A DNA stretch of 64,000 nt from NCBI RefSeq assembly GCF_022559625.1, contig NZ_CP042288.1:1994155-2058154 (forward strand), given 5' to 3'. Numbering within the stretch: the first letter of the stretch is position 1; each line of letters opens with the position of its first letter. The translations under genes and the position numbers were made by a program. The notes below the pieces were generated by a model, which was not told where the DNA came from, made no database searches, and worked only from the letters and a program-made list of their open reading frames with translations. Shown piece by piece: positions 18,595 to 29,200 of the stretch. Origin of the DNA: Aquisalinus flavus. Its GTDB lineage: Bacteria > Pseudomonadota > Alphaproteobacteria > Caulobacterales > Parvularculaceae.

Positions 18595-18657
18595 AACCGT
18601 TTTCTCCAGCCGCAATATTAGCGGTACACCCCGGGATGTCACCCTGTCATCTCACAC

Positions 18658-18685
18658 GAAAAAGCCCGCCGGTGGCGGGCTTTCA
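18658..18685 (-). terminator. Rho-independent terminator after cysNC
   Basis: On the minus strand, AAAGCCCGCC and GGCGGGCTTT arms form a strong GC hairpin with a two-base loop, followed by further Ts. It lies 37 bases past the cysNC stop and separates that operon from the TerB-like gene. Confidence 0.85.
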
Positions 18686-18721
18686 ATTGTTACATTCTCA
18701 ATCTGGCATGACGCGGGTCGA

Positions 18722-20629
18722 TCAGATCGACTTCAGATAGCCGCGCTCATCGAGATAGGCGAGGATATGCTCCACTGCCTGCTCCGGGGTCGTTTCAACC
18801 GTGTTGACGATGATCTCGGCATTCTCCGGCTGCTCATAGGGCGAGTCGATGCCGGTGAAGTTCTTGATCTTGCCTTCACGCGCTTTCTTGTAGAGCCCCT
18901 TGACGTCCCGCTTCTCGGCCACCTCCAGCGGGGTGTTGACGAAGACTTCGATGAACTCGCCATCGTCCAGCAGGTTGCGGGCCATCTGGCGCTCCGACCG
19001 GAACGGCGAGATGAAGGAGACGAGAACCATCAGGCCGGCCTCGACCATCAGGCGCGAGGTTTCGGCAACGCGGCGGATGTTCTCGACCCGGTCGGCATCG
19101 GTAAAGCCGAGATCGTTGTTGAGGCCATGGCGGACATTGTCGCCATCGAGCACATAGGTATGGCGGCCGATATCGAACAGTTTTTTCTCCAGCAGGGCGG
19201 CGATGGTCGACTTGCCCGAACCGGACAGGCCAGTGAACCACAGCACGGCGGGCTTCTGGTGCTTCAGGCTCGCCCGCTCCATCTTGCCGACTTCGAGGTC
19301 CTGCCAGACGACGTTGGCGGCGCGGCGCAGGGAGAATTCCAGCATACCCGCACCGATCGTGGCGTTGGTCTGCCGGTCGATCAGGATGAAGGCGCCGGTA
19401 TGGCGGTTCTTCTTGTACGGATCGAACGGGATCGGCTTGCCGAGAGACAGGTTACAGACACCGACTTCGTTCAGCGCCAGCGACTTGCCCGCTTCATGGG
19501 CGAAGTTGTTGACGTTGACCTTGTATTTCAGGTCGGTGACGGTGGCCGGCACGGTCTGGTTGTTGACCTTCATGATATATTGACGGCCCGGGAACATCTC
19601 CTCTTCTTCCATCCAGATGATATGCGCCTGGAACTGGTCGGACTGTTCGGCCGGATCGTCGGTGCTGCAGATGATGTCGCCGCGCGAAATGTCGATCTCG
19701 TCGCGCAAGGTGATCGTCACGGATTCGTTGACTTCGGCCTGGTACAGGTCACCGTCGCGGATCACGATCTTGTCGACCACCGAGCGTTTGCCCGACGGGA
19801 TGACGATGATCTCGTCGCCCGGCTTGACCATCCCGGCAGCGATCGTGCCGGAATAACCACGGAAATCGAGATTGGGACGGTTCACCCATTGCACCGGCAT
19901 GCGGAAGGACGTCTCGGCAATTTCCGGCGAGATATCGACGGTTTCCAGATGCTGCATCAGGGACATGCCCTTGTACCATTTACAGCGCTCCGACCTGTTC
20001 ATCACATTGTCACCGTCCAGCGCCGACATCGGGATACAGACGATTTCCTTGAAATTCAGCTTGTCGGCAAAGCTGCGATAGGCTTCCTCGATCTCGTTGA
20101 ACTTGTGCTGGGAGAACTCGACGAGGTCCATCTTGTTGATGGCGACGACGATGTTCCGGATACCGAGCAATGAGGCGATATAGCTGTGCCGGCGCGTCTG
20201 GTCGAGCACGCCCTTGCGTGCATCGATCAGGATGATCGCGAGATCGGCGGTGGAGGCACCGGTCGCCATGTTGCGGGTATACTGAATATGGCCCGGCGTG
20301 TCGGCGATGATGAACTTGCGCTTGTCGGTCGAGAAAAAGCGATAGGCAACGTCGATGGTGATGCCCTGCTCGCGCTCCGCGGCAAGACCGTCGACCAGCA
20401 ACGCCAGGTCGATCTTTTCGCCCTGCGTCCCCGATTTCTTGGAGTCGCTCTCGAGCGCCGACAGCTGGTCCTCATAGATCATCTTGGAATCGAACAGCAG
20501 GCGCCCGATCAGGGTGGATTTGCCATCGTCGACGCTGCCGCAGGTCAGGCACCGCAGGTAGGACTTGTTCCGCTGCGCCTCGAGATAGGCAAGGATATCC
20601 TCGGCAATCAGATTATCTTGATGCGACAT
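18722..20629 (-). CDS. cysNC: bifunctional sulfate adenylyltransferase subunit 1 / adenylylsulfate kinase
   Basis: This 635-residue fusion activates sulfate. The N-terminal CysN GTPase (about 1-430) shows '[17 protein letters not shown]' (P-loop), '[12 protein letters not shown]' and 'INKMDLVEF'. It drives APS synthesis with CysD. The C-terminal CysC domain (~440-635) shows '[19 protein letters not shown]' and '[17 protein letters not shown]'; it phosphorylates APS to PAPS. I chose the start at 20629 ([13 protein letters not shown]); its ATG lies one base from the cysD stop. The N-C fusion resembles rhizobial NodQ, which serves sulfation. No reductive genes (cysH, cysI) are adjacent, so PAPS may supply the sulfotransferase at 4404. 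Confidence 0.95.
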   Translation of the reverse strand: MSHQDNLIAEDILAYLEAQRNKSYLRCLTCGSVDDGKSTLIGRLLFDSKMIYEDQLSALESDSKKSGTQGEKIDLALLVDGLAAEREQGITIDVAYRFFSTDKRKFIIADTPGHIQYTRNMATGASTADLAIILIDARKGVLDQTRRHSYIASLLGIRNIVVAINKMDLVEFSQHKFNEIEEAYRSFADKLNFKEIVCIPMSALDGDNVMNRSERCKWYKGMSLMQHLETVDISPEIAETSFRMPVQWVNRPNLDFRGYSGTIAAGMVKPGDEIIVIPSGKRSVVDKIVIRDGDLYQAEVNESVTITLRDEIDISRGDIICSTDDPAEQSDQFQAHIIWMEEEEMFPGRQYIMKVNNQTVPATVTDLKYKVNVNNFAHEAGKSLALNEVGVCNLSLGKPIPFDPYKKNRHTGAFILIDRQTNATIGAGMLEFSLRRAANVVWQDLEVGKMERASLKHQKPAVLWFTGLSGSGKSTIAALLEKKLFDIGRHTYVLDGDNVRHGLNNDLGFTDADRVENIRRVAETSRLMVEAGLMVLVSFISPFRSERQMARNLLDDGEFIEVFVNTPLEVAEKRDVKGLYKKAREGKIKNFTGIDSPYEQPENAEIIVNTVETTPEQAVEHILAYLDERGYLKSI

Positions 20630-20630
20630 G

Positions 20631-21530
20631 TCAGAAATAGCCCTCTTGTTTTTTCTTCTCCATCGACGCGGAGGCATCCTTGTCGATCGCCCGTCCCTGC
20701 CGCTCTGACGATGTCGTCAGCAATGTTTCCTGGATGATGTCCGGCAGGGTCGTCGCCTCGGACTCAACGGCACCGGTCAGCGGGTAGCAGCCGAGCGTGC
20801 GGAAGCGTACCATTTTCTCGACCGGTTCCTCGCCCGGCTCGAGCGGCACGCGGTTATCGTCGACCATGATGATCAGGCCGTCACGCTCGACGACCGGGCG
20901 TTTAGCCGCGAAATAGAGCGACGGGATCTCGATGTTCTCGAGATGGATATATTGCCAGATGTCGAGCTCGGTCCAGTTCGACATGGGGAAGACGCGCATG
21001 CTCTCGCCCTTGCTGATCCGGGTATTGTAGATGTTCCACAGTTCCGGCCGCTGGTTCTTCGGGTCCCAGCGATGCTGGGCGGAGCGGAACGAGAAGATCC
21101 GCTCCTTGGCGCGGGATTTTTCCTCGTCCCGGCGCGCGCCACCGAACGCAGCATCGAACTTGTACTTGCTCAGCGCCTGTTTCAGGGCCTGGGTCTTCAT
21201 CACATCCGTATGATAGGCAGAGCCATGCGAGAACGGACCAACGCCTTCCCTGACGCCATCCTCATTGATGTGAACCAGCAACTCGAGCCCGAGCTTCGTG
21301 GCCAGGGTGTCCCTGAACTCGATCATCTCCCGGAACTTCCATGTGGTGTCGACATGCAGCAGCGGGAATGGCGGCTTGGAAGGATAGAAAGCCTTCAGCG
21401 CCAGGTGCAGCATGACCGAGGAGTCCTTGCCGATCGAATAAAGCATGACGGGGTTCTCGCACTCGGCAGCCACCTCGCGCATGATGTGGATGCTCTCCGC
21501 TTCCAGCAATTCCAGATGGGTAAGGCTCAT
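20631..21530 (-). CDS. cysD: sulfate adenylyltransferase subunit 2
   Basis: CysD is the ATP pyrophosphatase-type subunit that forms APS from ATP and sulfate, with CysN supplying GTP hydrolysis. The 299-residue protein has the PP-loop '[18 protein letters not shown]' (S-x-G-K-D-S), '[18 protein letters not shown]', '[20 protein letters not shown]' and '[16 protein letters not shown]'. It is first in a two-gene operon with cysNC, nearly overlapping. Upstream GGAG precedes the ATG. Alone it cannot tell assimilatory from sulfation use. Confidence 0.96.
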   Translation of the reverse strand: MSLTHLELLEAESIHIMREVAAECENPVMLYSIGKDSSVMLHLALKAFYPSKPPFPLLHVDTTWKFREMIEFRDTLATKLGLELLVHINEDGVREGVGPFSHGSAYHTDVMKTQALKQALSKYKFDAAFGGARRDEEKSRAKERIFSFRSAQHRWDPKNQRPELWNIYNTRISKGESMRVFPMSNWTELDIWQYIHLENIEIPSLYFAAKRPVVERDGLIIMVDDNRVPLEPGEEPVEKMVRFRTLGCYPLTGAVESEATTLPDIIQETLLTTSSERQGRAIDKDASASMEKKKQEGYF

Positions 21531-21829
21531 GATCTTTCTGTACTCCGGTTCACGTCGTGTCGGGCTTCGGTCGGTATAGGCAAGTTATCGCGCACGGCAA
21601 ACCCGGGATCGGACTGCCGCTAGTGTCTGCAACTGTCGCTGCAGGAATGGTGATATCATGTGAATTCCCCCGAAATCAGCCTGTCTTCATACCCAGATAG
21701 CGGACATCCGCAAAGACCGACACCCCTTTTTTAAAGTGTCAGCGCTGCCTCGCCAGCCCTGTTGCGCCGCAGCATAGCCGCCCGATCCGGCGCTGACAAT
21801 CTTTCTTTCGATACTTTGTGACAGGATCG
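21531..21829. other. intergenic gap between cysD and the antiporter gene
   Basis: This gap of 299 bases holds the leader of cysD (minus strand) and the tail of the antiporter gene. A perfect 9-base inverted repeat TGTCAGCGC/GCGCTGACA (21737-21745 and 21790-21798) is present. It could act as a weak terminator for the antiporter transcript, but its T-run is poor. I see no gene. Confidence 0.5.
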
Positions 21830-23830
21830 TCATTCCAGAGGCAGCCCCGGGTCGGCCCCGGTGGCGTCGAACACGCCGAGATCGCGCGCGGTCATCAGCG
21901 CCTGCAGGTCGCCGATATAGCCCGCACTGTCGCCGCCGACATAGGGGCCGATCGCCCCGGCAAGCGCCGGCCCGGTTATCGGCGCGTCAGCGGCACGCAG
22001 GCCGGCCCGTTCCTGCCGGAACCCGTCAAAGGCCGGATGGGTGTTGAGATAGGTAGCATAGGCGCGTGTCGCATCGAGAATGGTATCATGGCTGACGCCG
22101 CCGCGCCCGCCATAGACGGCGTTGCGCTGCATCAGCGTTTCCGATGAGCCCCAGCCGGTCGCCAGGATTGACTGGGCGACGGCGAGCGAGGGCGGAATGA
22201 TGTCGATCTTGTCCGGCAGGTCGGCGCGCTCGCGATACCGGCCACGATAGCTGCGGGCGAGGATGTCGACCCGGCTCTGCTCCTCGAGGGTCAGCGCCTC
22301 GCCCCGGGCCTCCTTTTCGAGGATTGCGACCAGATCCATCCGGTCGGCCATGATCTCCTCGTTCACCTCCTGCACCGCTGCCGCGATCACCGGCGGATAG
22401 GCAGCCTGGCGCACGTCGGCCGGCTGGCCGGGAAAGTCCGGCGGGAAGCTGGCGACGATCACGTCGGCGCCCTCGGGCGCGTCGTCGGGCCGGATATTGC
22501 CCATCAGTTCGATCGTCGTTTCCGGATAGACAAGGAGGGTCGGCAGTTCCTCGCTATCGGAATGGACCAGCGTGAACCACATCCCGGCGAGCAGCACGAT
22601 GCTCATGGATCCGAGGCGGGAGAACAATTCGCCGCGCGCCGGCGGCGCCGAGGTCTCCCCCGTCAGGCGCAACTGGCGCGCGACCAGCGGCGCGGTCCAG
22701 CCCTGCACCACGAGCGAGACCAGCACCACGGCAAGGGCAGCGGACAGGTACAGCGACGCGTTCGGCGCGCCGCCGAGAAGCGGCATGATGCCGAGGAATA
22801 CGGGCGTCGCCCCGCGCAGGCCGGTCCACGCGATGAAGCCCTTCTCCTGCATCGTGAACTTGAACGGCGCCAGCAGGACGAAGCTCGCCAGCGGCCGCGC
22901 CAGCAGGAACAGCGCCATCGCCGTCAGCGCCGCCGGGATCGCGACGATGGCAAGGTGCGATGGCGTCACGTAGAGACCCAGCATGAAGAACAGCCCGGTC
23001 TGGGCCAGCCAGGCAAGCCCGTCGACACCGGGCGCCGCATCGCTCGCGGCCTTGGGCGATTTCCACGCCATCACCACGCCGGCAATATAAATGGCGATGA
23101 AGCCCGACCCGCCGATCAGGTCAGCCAGTCCGAACGACAACAAGCCCATCACCATGGCGAGGATCGCTTTCAGACCGACCGGCAGGCGCACATGCCGGAA
23201 CAGCCAGGCCGACAGCCAGCCAACGCCATAGCCGGCCGCCCCGCCGGCGATCAGCATATAGGCGGGCATGACGATCCACTGCCACCAGGTCATCGGCTCG
23301 CCGGCCAGCGTTTCCACCAGCCCCATGACGAGAATGATCGCGATCGGGTCGTTGAAGCCGGATTCCACCTCCAGCGTCGCTGTCACCTTCTCCGGCAGTT
23401 TCACGCCGGAGGCGGCAAGCGCGAACACGGCGGCGGCATCGGTCGAGGAGACGATCGCCCCCAGCAGCAGCGCATTGGCAAAGCGCATGTCGAACAGCCA
23501 CATGGCGACCGGCGCGACGATGAACGCCGTCATTACCGTCCCGGCGAAGGCCAGCGCCGACCCCGGTTTTATTCCCTGTCTGATGATTTTCGGTTGTGTG
23601 CGCAGGCCGCCCTCGAACAGGATCACCGCGATCGCCGCGGTGCCGAGGAAAAAGGTGATGACCGATTCCTCGAAGACGATTCCGCCAGGCCCTTCCGACC
23701 CCGCCATCATCCCGGCGACAAGGAAGATCAGCAGCAGCGGCGCCCCGAGGCGGGAGCCCGCCGCGCCCATCAGGATGCCACCGGCCGCGAACAGGGCAAG
23801 CGTGAAGAACAACGGACCTGTGTCGGGCAT
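21830..23830 (-). CDS. CPA1-type cation/proton antiporter fused to a degenerate Bax/FlgJ-like glucosaminidase domain
   Basis: The 666-residue protein has an N-terminal CPA1 antiporter (~1-395, about twelve membrane helices; 'EGGLRTQPKIIRQG', 'SSTDAAAVFALAASG', 'EVESGFNDPIAIILVMG'). An extra membrane span (~405-425) and a C-terminal part (~426-666) follow, instead of the usual cytoplasmic TrkA-C tail. That part matches Bax: 'IPPSLAVAQSILATGWGSS', 'ATRAYATYLNTHPAFDGFR', 'AGLRAADAPITGPALAGAI'. The glutamate of the usual 'LESGWG' is Ala557, so the domain may bind but not cut peptidoglycan. AGGAG precedes the start. If the last span points outward, the domain sits in the periplasm. K+ or Na+ specificity is unknown. 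Confidence 0.88.
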   Translation of the reverse strand: MPDTGPLFFTLALFAAGGILMGAAGSRLGAPLLLIFLVAGMMAGSEGPGGIVFEESVITFFLGTAAIAVILFEGGLRTQPKIIRQGIKPGSALAFAGTVMTAFIVAPVAMWLFDMRFANALLLGAIVSSTDAAAVFALAASGVKLPEKVTATLEVESGFNDPIAIILVMGLVETLAGEPMTWWQWIVMPAYMLIAGGAAGYGVGWLSAWLFRHVRLPVGLKAILAMVMGLLSFGLADLIGGSGFIAIYIAGVVMAWKSPKAASDAAPGVDGLAWLAQTGLFFMLGLYVTPSHLAIVAIPAALTAMALFLLARPLASFVLLAPFKFTMQEKGFIAWTGLRGATPVFLGIMPLLGGAPNASLYLSAALAVVLVSLVVQGWTAPLVARQLRLTGETSAPPARGELFSRLGSMSIVLLAGMWFTLVHSDSEELPTLLVYPETTIELMGNIRPDDAPEGADVIVASFPPDFPGQPADVRQAAYPPVIAAAVQEVNEEIMADRMDLVAILEKEARGEALTLEEQSRVDILARSYRGRYRERADLPDKIDIIPPSLAVAQSILATGWGSSETLMQRNAVYGGRGGVSHDTILDATRAYATYLNTHPAFDGFRQERAGLRAADAPITGPALAGAIGPYVGGDSAGYIGDLQALMTARDLGVFDATGADPGLPLE

Positions 23831-23920
23831 CGGGTCTCCTGTCAGCGTCGGGGAAAAGGGCTTCGATCAGGCTTTAGGATATTTCCGCCATGCTGGCAAA
23901 CACCTGACAGCGCAAAAGGT

Positions 23921-26029
23921 CTACCGCCCGGTGATTTGCTCCAGGTAATCCGTCATCCCACTGAGCATTACCCGTCCGCCCCAGATCGACAGGTGATTGT
24001 CGTCATAGAAAAGGGAGCGGCCATCGCGGATCAGGCTGCAGTCGCGCTCTTCGCAGAACAGGGGCAGCGCATCGACGACATAGAGGTTTTCCGCCTCGAC
24101 CTGTTGTGCAGCGTGTGTCGCCCATTGGGTCTCGCGCAGGATGTCCGCATGGCTCGCCTTGCGGCAATTGGCGTTGATCCCGGCAAGCGTCACCTCCAGC
24201 GCGACACATTGTTCCAGCCGTCCGCCAACCGGCGGCGCCTGGCCGACGAAGATCACTGCCGTGCCCGTGCGCGCGAACAGGTCGACCGTCTGGCGCAGCC
24301 CGGCCTTGAAGGCCGTACGGGAAATCGCATCGCCGTCAGGATCATATTCTGCCTGCGGATCAAGCGCCAGCGAGCGTGGCCGGGTTGCGACGAACGGATC
24401 GGCATCGGTGACCTCGGAGGTATAAAGCCCCCACCGGGTCGACAGCACGATGGCGTCATAGCCGCCATTGGCGAGGTCTTCCAGTTTCCGGTCCTTGGTC
24501 GAATTGCACGGGCCGGACTGGGTCGGGTCGCCGAACACATAGGCGCGGTAAAGCGCCGGGCAGCCGCCGCCGAGCTCGACCCTCTCCACCCGCACGCCAT
24601 GGGCCGCCCCCCATTCGCTGAGCGCCATCCACATCGGCACGGTGTGACTGTCGCCGGCAACGACGATCTTCGGCGCATCCGGCGGCAGGGCCTCCTGCGC
24701 CGCGGCAACTTCCGCCGGCAGGCCGTCGCGCATGCTCGCCAGCAAGGTTGCAACCTCTGGCGAGGCATCGAACCGGCCCGGCAGGCCCTTGCCGAAATAG
24801 ACGATCGCGCTCGCCGCAATACAGGCGAGTGCCCCGGCCCCGGCGGCAAGGCCGACGCCCCAGCCCGGCAGGCGCGGCAGCCGGATGACCGGGCTGCGCC
24901 CGCGGAACGGCTGTTCGATGAGGTGATACATCGCCGCCGCGACCGCAAACGACGCGGCAATCACCGCGCCCTGCTCGACCAGCGACAGCGCGCCGCCCTG
25001 GCGATAGCCGTAGAAGACGATGATCGGCCAGTGGGCCAGGTAGAGCGAATAGGAGATCAGCCCGACATAGACGACCGGACGGACGGAAAACCCGCGCGCC
25101 ACCAATGTCCCGGCACCGGCATATATCAAGAGCGCCGTACCGAGCACAGGCGGGATCGCGTTGATGCCCGGGAACGGCGTGTCGCCGGTCAGCGCGAAAG
25201 CGGGTATGAGGATGAGCAGCAGCCCCGCCCCGGCCATCGCCTCGCCCCGCCAGCGCGGCGTGCCCGTCTGCGCTGGGGCCTCCTGCCCCTTGCCAGTCAG
25301 CGGCGGCAGGAAATTGACCAGCGCCCCGGCGGCCAGCTCCATCACCCGGTAGGGCAGCAGGTAGAAGGCCGCATCAGGATCGTCGCGCAGCGCCGCCTCC
25401 GTCCCGCCGACGCTGGCAATTGCCGCGAGCACCAGGAAAGCGGGCACGGCATGGCGCCATTTTACCCGCATCAACAGGACCAGCGTCAGCGGCCAGAGCA
25501 GGTAGAACTGTTCCTCCACGGACAATGACCAGGTATGCAGCAGCGGCTTGATATCCGCGCCGACATCGAAATAGCCCGCCTGCTCCCAGAACAGGAAATT
25601 CGAGATCGAGATCACCGCATAGGCCGCCGATTCCGCCAGCAGCTCATATCCGGTTGGCGGAAACAGGAACCAGCCAACAGCCAGCGTGACGAGGATGGTA
25701 AAGAACAGCGCCGGGGCCAGCCGCTTGATCCGGCGCAGGTAGAACCGGCCGAAGGAGAATTTCCCCTCAGCCCGCTCCTTCATGATCAGCCGCGTGATCA
25801 GATAGCCGGAAATGACGAAGAACACGTCGACGCCGATGAACCCGCCCGACAGCGGCGACACGCCCGCATGGAACAGGACAACAAGCACAACGGCCAGCGC
25901 CCGCAGCCCGTCAATATCCGGTCTGTAGTCGAGAGTGTCTGAACCTTTCAAACTCTTGCCCTCAAACGCTTGCTTACCATGCCTGATCGCCTTCACCCGA
26001 CAGTCTCTACCGCTCGCCGCGATCGGCAT
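23921..26029 (-). CDS. membrane O-acyltransferase with C-terminal SGNH domain (OafA-like)
   Basis: The ~702-residue protein starts with an acyltransferase-3 domain of about ten helices: 'YRPDIDGLRALAVVLVVLFH', 'GFIGVDVFFVISGYLI' and 'LLHTWSLSVEEQFYLLWPL', the last holding the family's conserved H and E. The C-terminal part (~435-700) is an SGNH hydrolase-like periplasmic domain with 'KIVVAGDSHTVPMWM' (GDSH) and 'YDDNHLSIWGGRVM' (DxxH). These fused enzymes O-acetylate surface polysaccharides such as O-antigen. The start is uncertain: ATG at 26029 follows an in-frame TTG, and a later TTG near 'LKGSDTLDYRPD' is possible. Confidence 0.92.
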   Translation of the reverse strand: MPIAASGRDCRVKAIRHGKQAFEGKSLKGSDTLDYRPDIDGLRALAVVLVVLFHAGVSPLSGGFIGVDVFFVISGYLITRLIMKERAEGKFSFGRFYLRRIKRLAPALFFTILVTLAVGWFLFPPTGYELLAESAAYAVISISNFLFWEQAGYFDVGADIKPLLHTWSLSVEEQFYLLWPLTLVLLMRVKWRHAVPAFLVLAAIASVGGTEAALRDDPDAAFYLLPYRVMELAAGALVNFLPPLTGKGQEAPAQTGTPRWRGEAMAGAGLLLILIPAFALTGDTPFPGINAIPPVLGTALLIYAGAGTLVARGFSVRPVVYVGLISYSLYLAHWPIIVFYGYRQGGALSLVEQGAVIAASFAVAAAMYHLIEQPFRGRSPVIRLPRLPGWGVGLAAGAGALACIAASAIVYFGKGLPGRFDASPEVATLLASMRDGLPAEVAAAQEALPPDAPKIVVAGDSHTVPMWMALSEWGAAHGVRVERVELGGGCPALYRAYVFGDPTQSGPCNSTKDRKLEDLANGGYDAIVLSTRWGLYTSEVTDADPFVATRPRSLALDPQAEYDPDGDAISRTAFKAGLRQTVDLFARTGTAVIFVGQAPPVGGRLEQCVALEVTLAGINANCRKASHADILRETQWATHAAQQVEAENLYVVDALPLFCEERDCSLIRDGRSLFYDDNHLSIWGGRVMLSGMTDYLEQITGR

Positions 26030-26247
26030 CAATCGTCAATTGTTCCGTAAATTCATCGCCTTGAATCAGATCTGATCCACCGGTTTTTTATGCCCCGTTC
26101 CACAATCTTTTGCTTGTGCGGCATGGCCAATTGCGCCAGATTTAACCGGAAATTAATCTTTTCACGCATGACGCCGTCAGCGTGGCAGCGGACCGAAGGG
26201 GAGAGCGGTCAGTTGTCTTCACCACTCCCGGAACTGCTAGAGAGAGT

Positions 26248-26267
26248 ATGCGGCTGCCTTGCCGCAT
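26248..26267 (+). promoter_or_regulatory. leader hairpin abutting the ribosome-binding site of the large adhesin
   Basis: Arms ATGCGGC (26248-26254) and GCCGCAT (26261-26267) pair perfectly around a six-base loop. The ribosome-binding site AGGGGAA follows at once, and the ATG is at 26279. The second adhesin gene has the same layout. It could modulate ribosome access or mRNA stability. Confidence 0.55.
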
Positions 26268-26278
26268 AGGGGAATATC

Positions 26279-29200
26279 ATGCTGTCAATCCGTCTTCGTA
26301 ACGCCATTCTTGCCACTGGTGTGTCTTCGCTCGCGCTGATCACCGCCTCGCCGGTCATGATGGCGCAAGCCATCGCCGCACCGACGACGTGCGAGGACGA
26401 TACCAACGGCACGGATAACGGCGCTTCGGCCACCGGCACTAATGCAACAGCTTGTGGTCAGAGTGCCTCGGCAAGTGGCATTTCCAGCTCGGCTTATGGA
26501 TTATTTGCTGATGCGGCTGGGCGAGATTCGACAGCGATCGGTTCCTTTACTGACGCGACGGGGGATTACTCGACAGCTGTCGGTGTATTTGCCGAAGCAA
26601 CGGGCTTTGAATCTACCGCCAATGGCTATCGCAGCAGCGCATCAGTTGCCTTCAGTACCGCTCTGGGCTCCTATGCCGATGCATCCGGCCCGGGCGCCAT
26701 TGCGGCGGGATACAATTCTATTGCTTCTGGCGACCGTTCTTCGGCTTTTGGCAGGGATTCCAGTGCACTCGGCGTCTTCTCTACTGCGGTTGGATATGAT
26801 GCATATGCCGAGGCAAATAGTGGCACGGCCATCGGTGAATCGGCGACGGTCACTGGCTTCGGCGGCACCGCCGTGGGGGCGGATGCATCTGCGACAGGCA
26901 GCAGCTATGCCACAGCGCTTGGCAATTCTGCAGGCTCGACTGCTCTTAGCAGCATCGCCGTCGGCAGCTATTCGAATGCGACCGCAAACCAGGCGATCGC
27001 CATCGGCGGCGGACGCGATACCAACTTCGACGGTATTCCCGACGCGGGCTCAACGACTGAAGCAACGGGCTTGCGTTCCATCGCCATCGGTGCGTCAGCC
27101 CGGTCGACCGGTAGCAACACGGTCGCCTTGGGGAGCGGGGCTGTCGGCAGCGGTACCTTTGCGATTGCTGTCGGCAGCGGCAGTACGGCGAGCGGAACGC
27201 AAGCGCTCGCAAATGGCTATAGCAGCGTGGCGAACGCCAATTACAGTTCAGCCCTCGGGGCGTTCAGCTTTGCGAGCGGGCTGTACTCTACGGCAACCGG
27301 CTATTCCAGCTTTGCCGGCGGCACCAATGCAACCGCGACCGGATATTTCAGCGCTGCTGGCGGTAATGATGCGTCCGCCTATGGCTATGACAGCGACGCG
27401 CCCGGGCGCGCCAGTGCCGCCTTTGGCGCATTTGCAAACGCGGCCGAGGACACCTCGACAGCGATCGGTTCCTTTACCGACGCAACCGGGGAGAACTCGA
27501 CAGCTGTCGGGGCCTTGGCTGAGGCGACGGGGTTGGAAACGACGGCCAATGGCTATCGCAGTAGCGCGTCTGTTGGCTTCAGCACTGCTCTGGGCGCTTA
27601 TGCCGATGCATCCGGCGCGAGCGCCATTGCCGCAGGATACGCGTCGATTGCGTCTGGCTTCCGCTCTTCGGCTTTTGGCAGGGATTCGCAGGCGCTCGGC
27701 GACTCCTCTAGTGCGGTCGGACAGTCTGCGTATGCCGCGGCGGATCGTGCCACGGCCATTGGTGATTCAACTTTTGTCAACGTTCTGGGCGGCACCGCCG
27801 TTGGGGCGGATGCCTTTGCGTCAGGCGGCGAATACGGCACAGCGATCGGCTTTAACGCGGGCTCGAGCGCCGTCAATAGCATCGCCGTCGGCAGCTTTTC
27901 GCGCGCGACCTCAAATCATGCGATCGCCATCGGCGGTTGGGTCGATACCGACGCGGACGGTATCATCGACGCGGGTGAGGCGGCCACGGCAAGCGGCTTG
28001 CATTCCATCGCCCTCGGTGCCGCCGCTCAAGGAAGCAGTCAGAACGCCATTGGCATAGGGCGGCAAGCCGTCGCCAGCGCGGATGCCGGTGTCGCGATCG
28101 GCCCATTCTCCCGGGCCGCAGGCGGGGCATCCACGGCGCTCGGATCGAATGCCAAGGCCGATGGCTTCGGCTCCTCCGCCCTGGGCTTCAATGCCTTTGC
28201 CGAGTCAGAGCATTCAATCGCGATCGGCTCCCTGGCCGCTGGTCGCGGGCCCTTCGGCAGTTCTATCGGTTATGACGCGGAGGCTGGCGAGTTCGCTGTT
28301 GCCTTGGGACACAGAACAGAAGCGACAGCCCCGTCAAGCGTCGCCATCGGCGACCGCGCAACGGCTTTCAATACGGACGGCATCGCCTTGGGCAATGCCG
28401 CCATTGCCGGCATCGAGAACGGGGAGGATAACCGGCAGATCGCAATCGGGTCCAAAGCCCGGGCGACCGGTGGCAATGCCGTCGCCCTCGGCGGCTGGGT
28501 CGATTTCAACGAGGACGGCGTCGTCGATGATGGCGAGTTCACGCTGGCATCCGGGGCACAATCGACCGCCCTCGGCAGTGCGGCAAAGGCGCTCGCCGAA
28601 GGCTCCATCGCCATCGGCCGCGATGCAGAAGCGTCCGCCCTGCGAGCGACCGCCATCGGCTTCAACACCGAGGCTGCCGGCAATAACGCGACCGCCGTCG
28701 GCTTTTTCGCCAGCGCCGACGGCGCCGGTGCCTCGTCGTTCGGCTTCCAGGCCAGCGCCGACGGCCTGCAGGCGACGTCTTTCGGGCGCCAGGCGTCGGC
28801 GTCCGGCGACCGCTCCGGCGCGTTCGGGCGCAATGCCACGGCGTCAGGTAATTCCAGCCTCGCGATCGGTTCCGGGGCGACCGCCGCGTTTGACAATTCG
28901 GTCGCTTTCGGTGTCGGTGCGACGACCGCCCGTGCCAACCAGTTCGTGTTCGGCACGGTGTTGTCGACCTATTCCATGCCCGGCATCGTGTCGGCCGCCT
29001 CGCTGGCGGCGCAGGGCGCCGTCACCGGCATCATCACGACCGACGCCAATGGCAATCTCGCCTCCGACGGCGGTGCCATGCAGGCGATGCTGACCAGTCA
29101 CGAGAACCGGATCACCGCGCTCGAGGGCGGCGGCATCGCCTTCTCGTCCGGCGGCCCGGTCCTGTCTTCCTTCGCGACCGGTCCTGCCAGCGGTCCGGCG

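Noticed and set aside
18530..20173. A 547-codon plus-strand open frame opposite cysNC.
   Set aside because: Lies antisense to well-conserved CysN/CysC motifs and shows no domain.
22562..25528. A 988-codon plus-strand open frame opposite the antiporter and acyltransferase genes.
   Set aside because: Its translation is Arg/Gln/Asp/His-rich without motifs, while the minus strand carries two clear membrane protein families. It is a high-GC antisense shadow.
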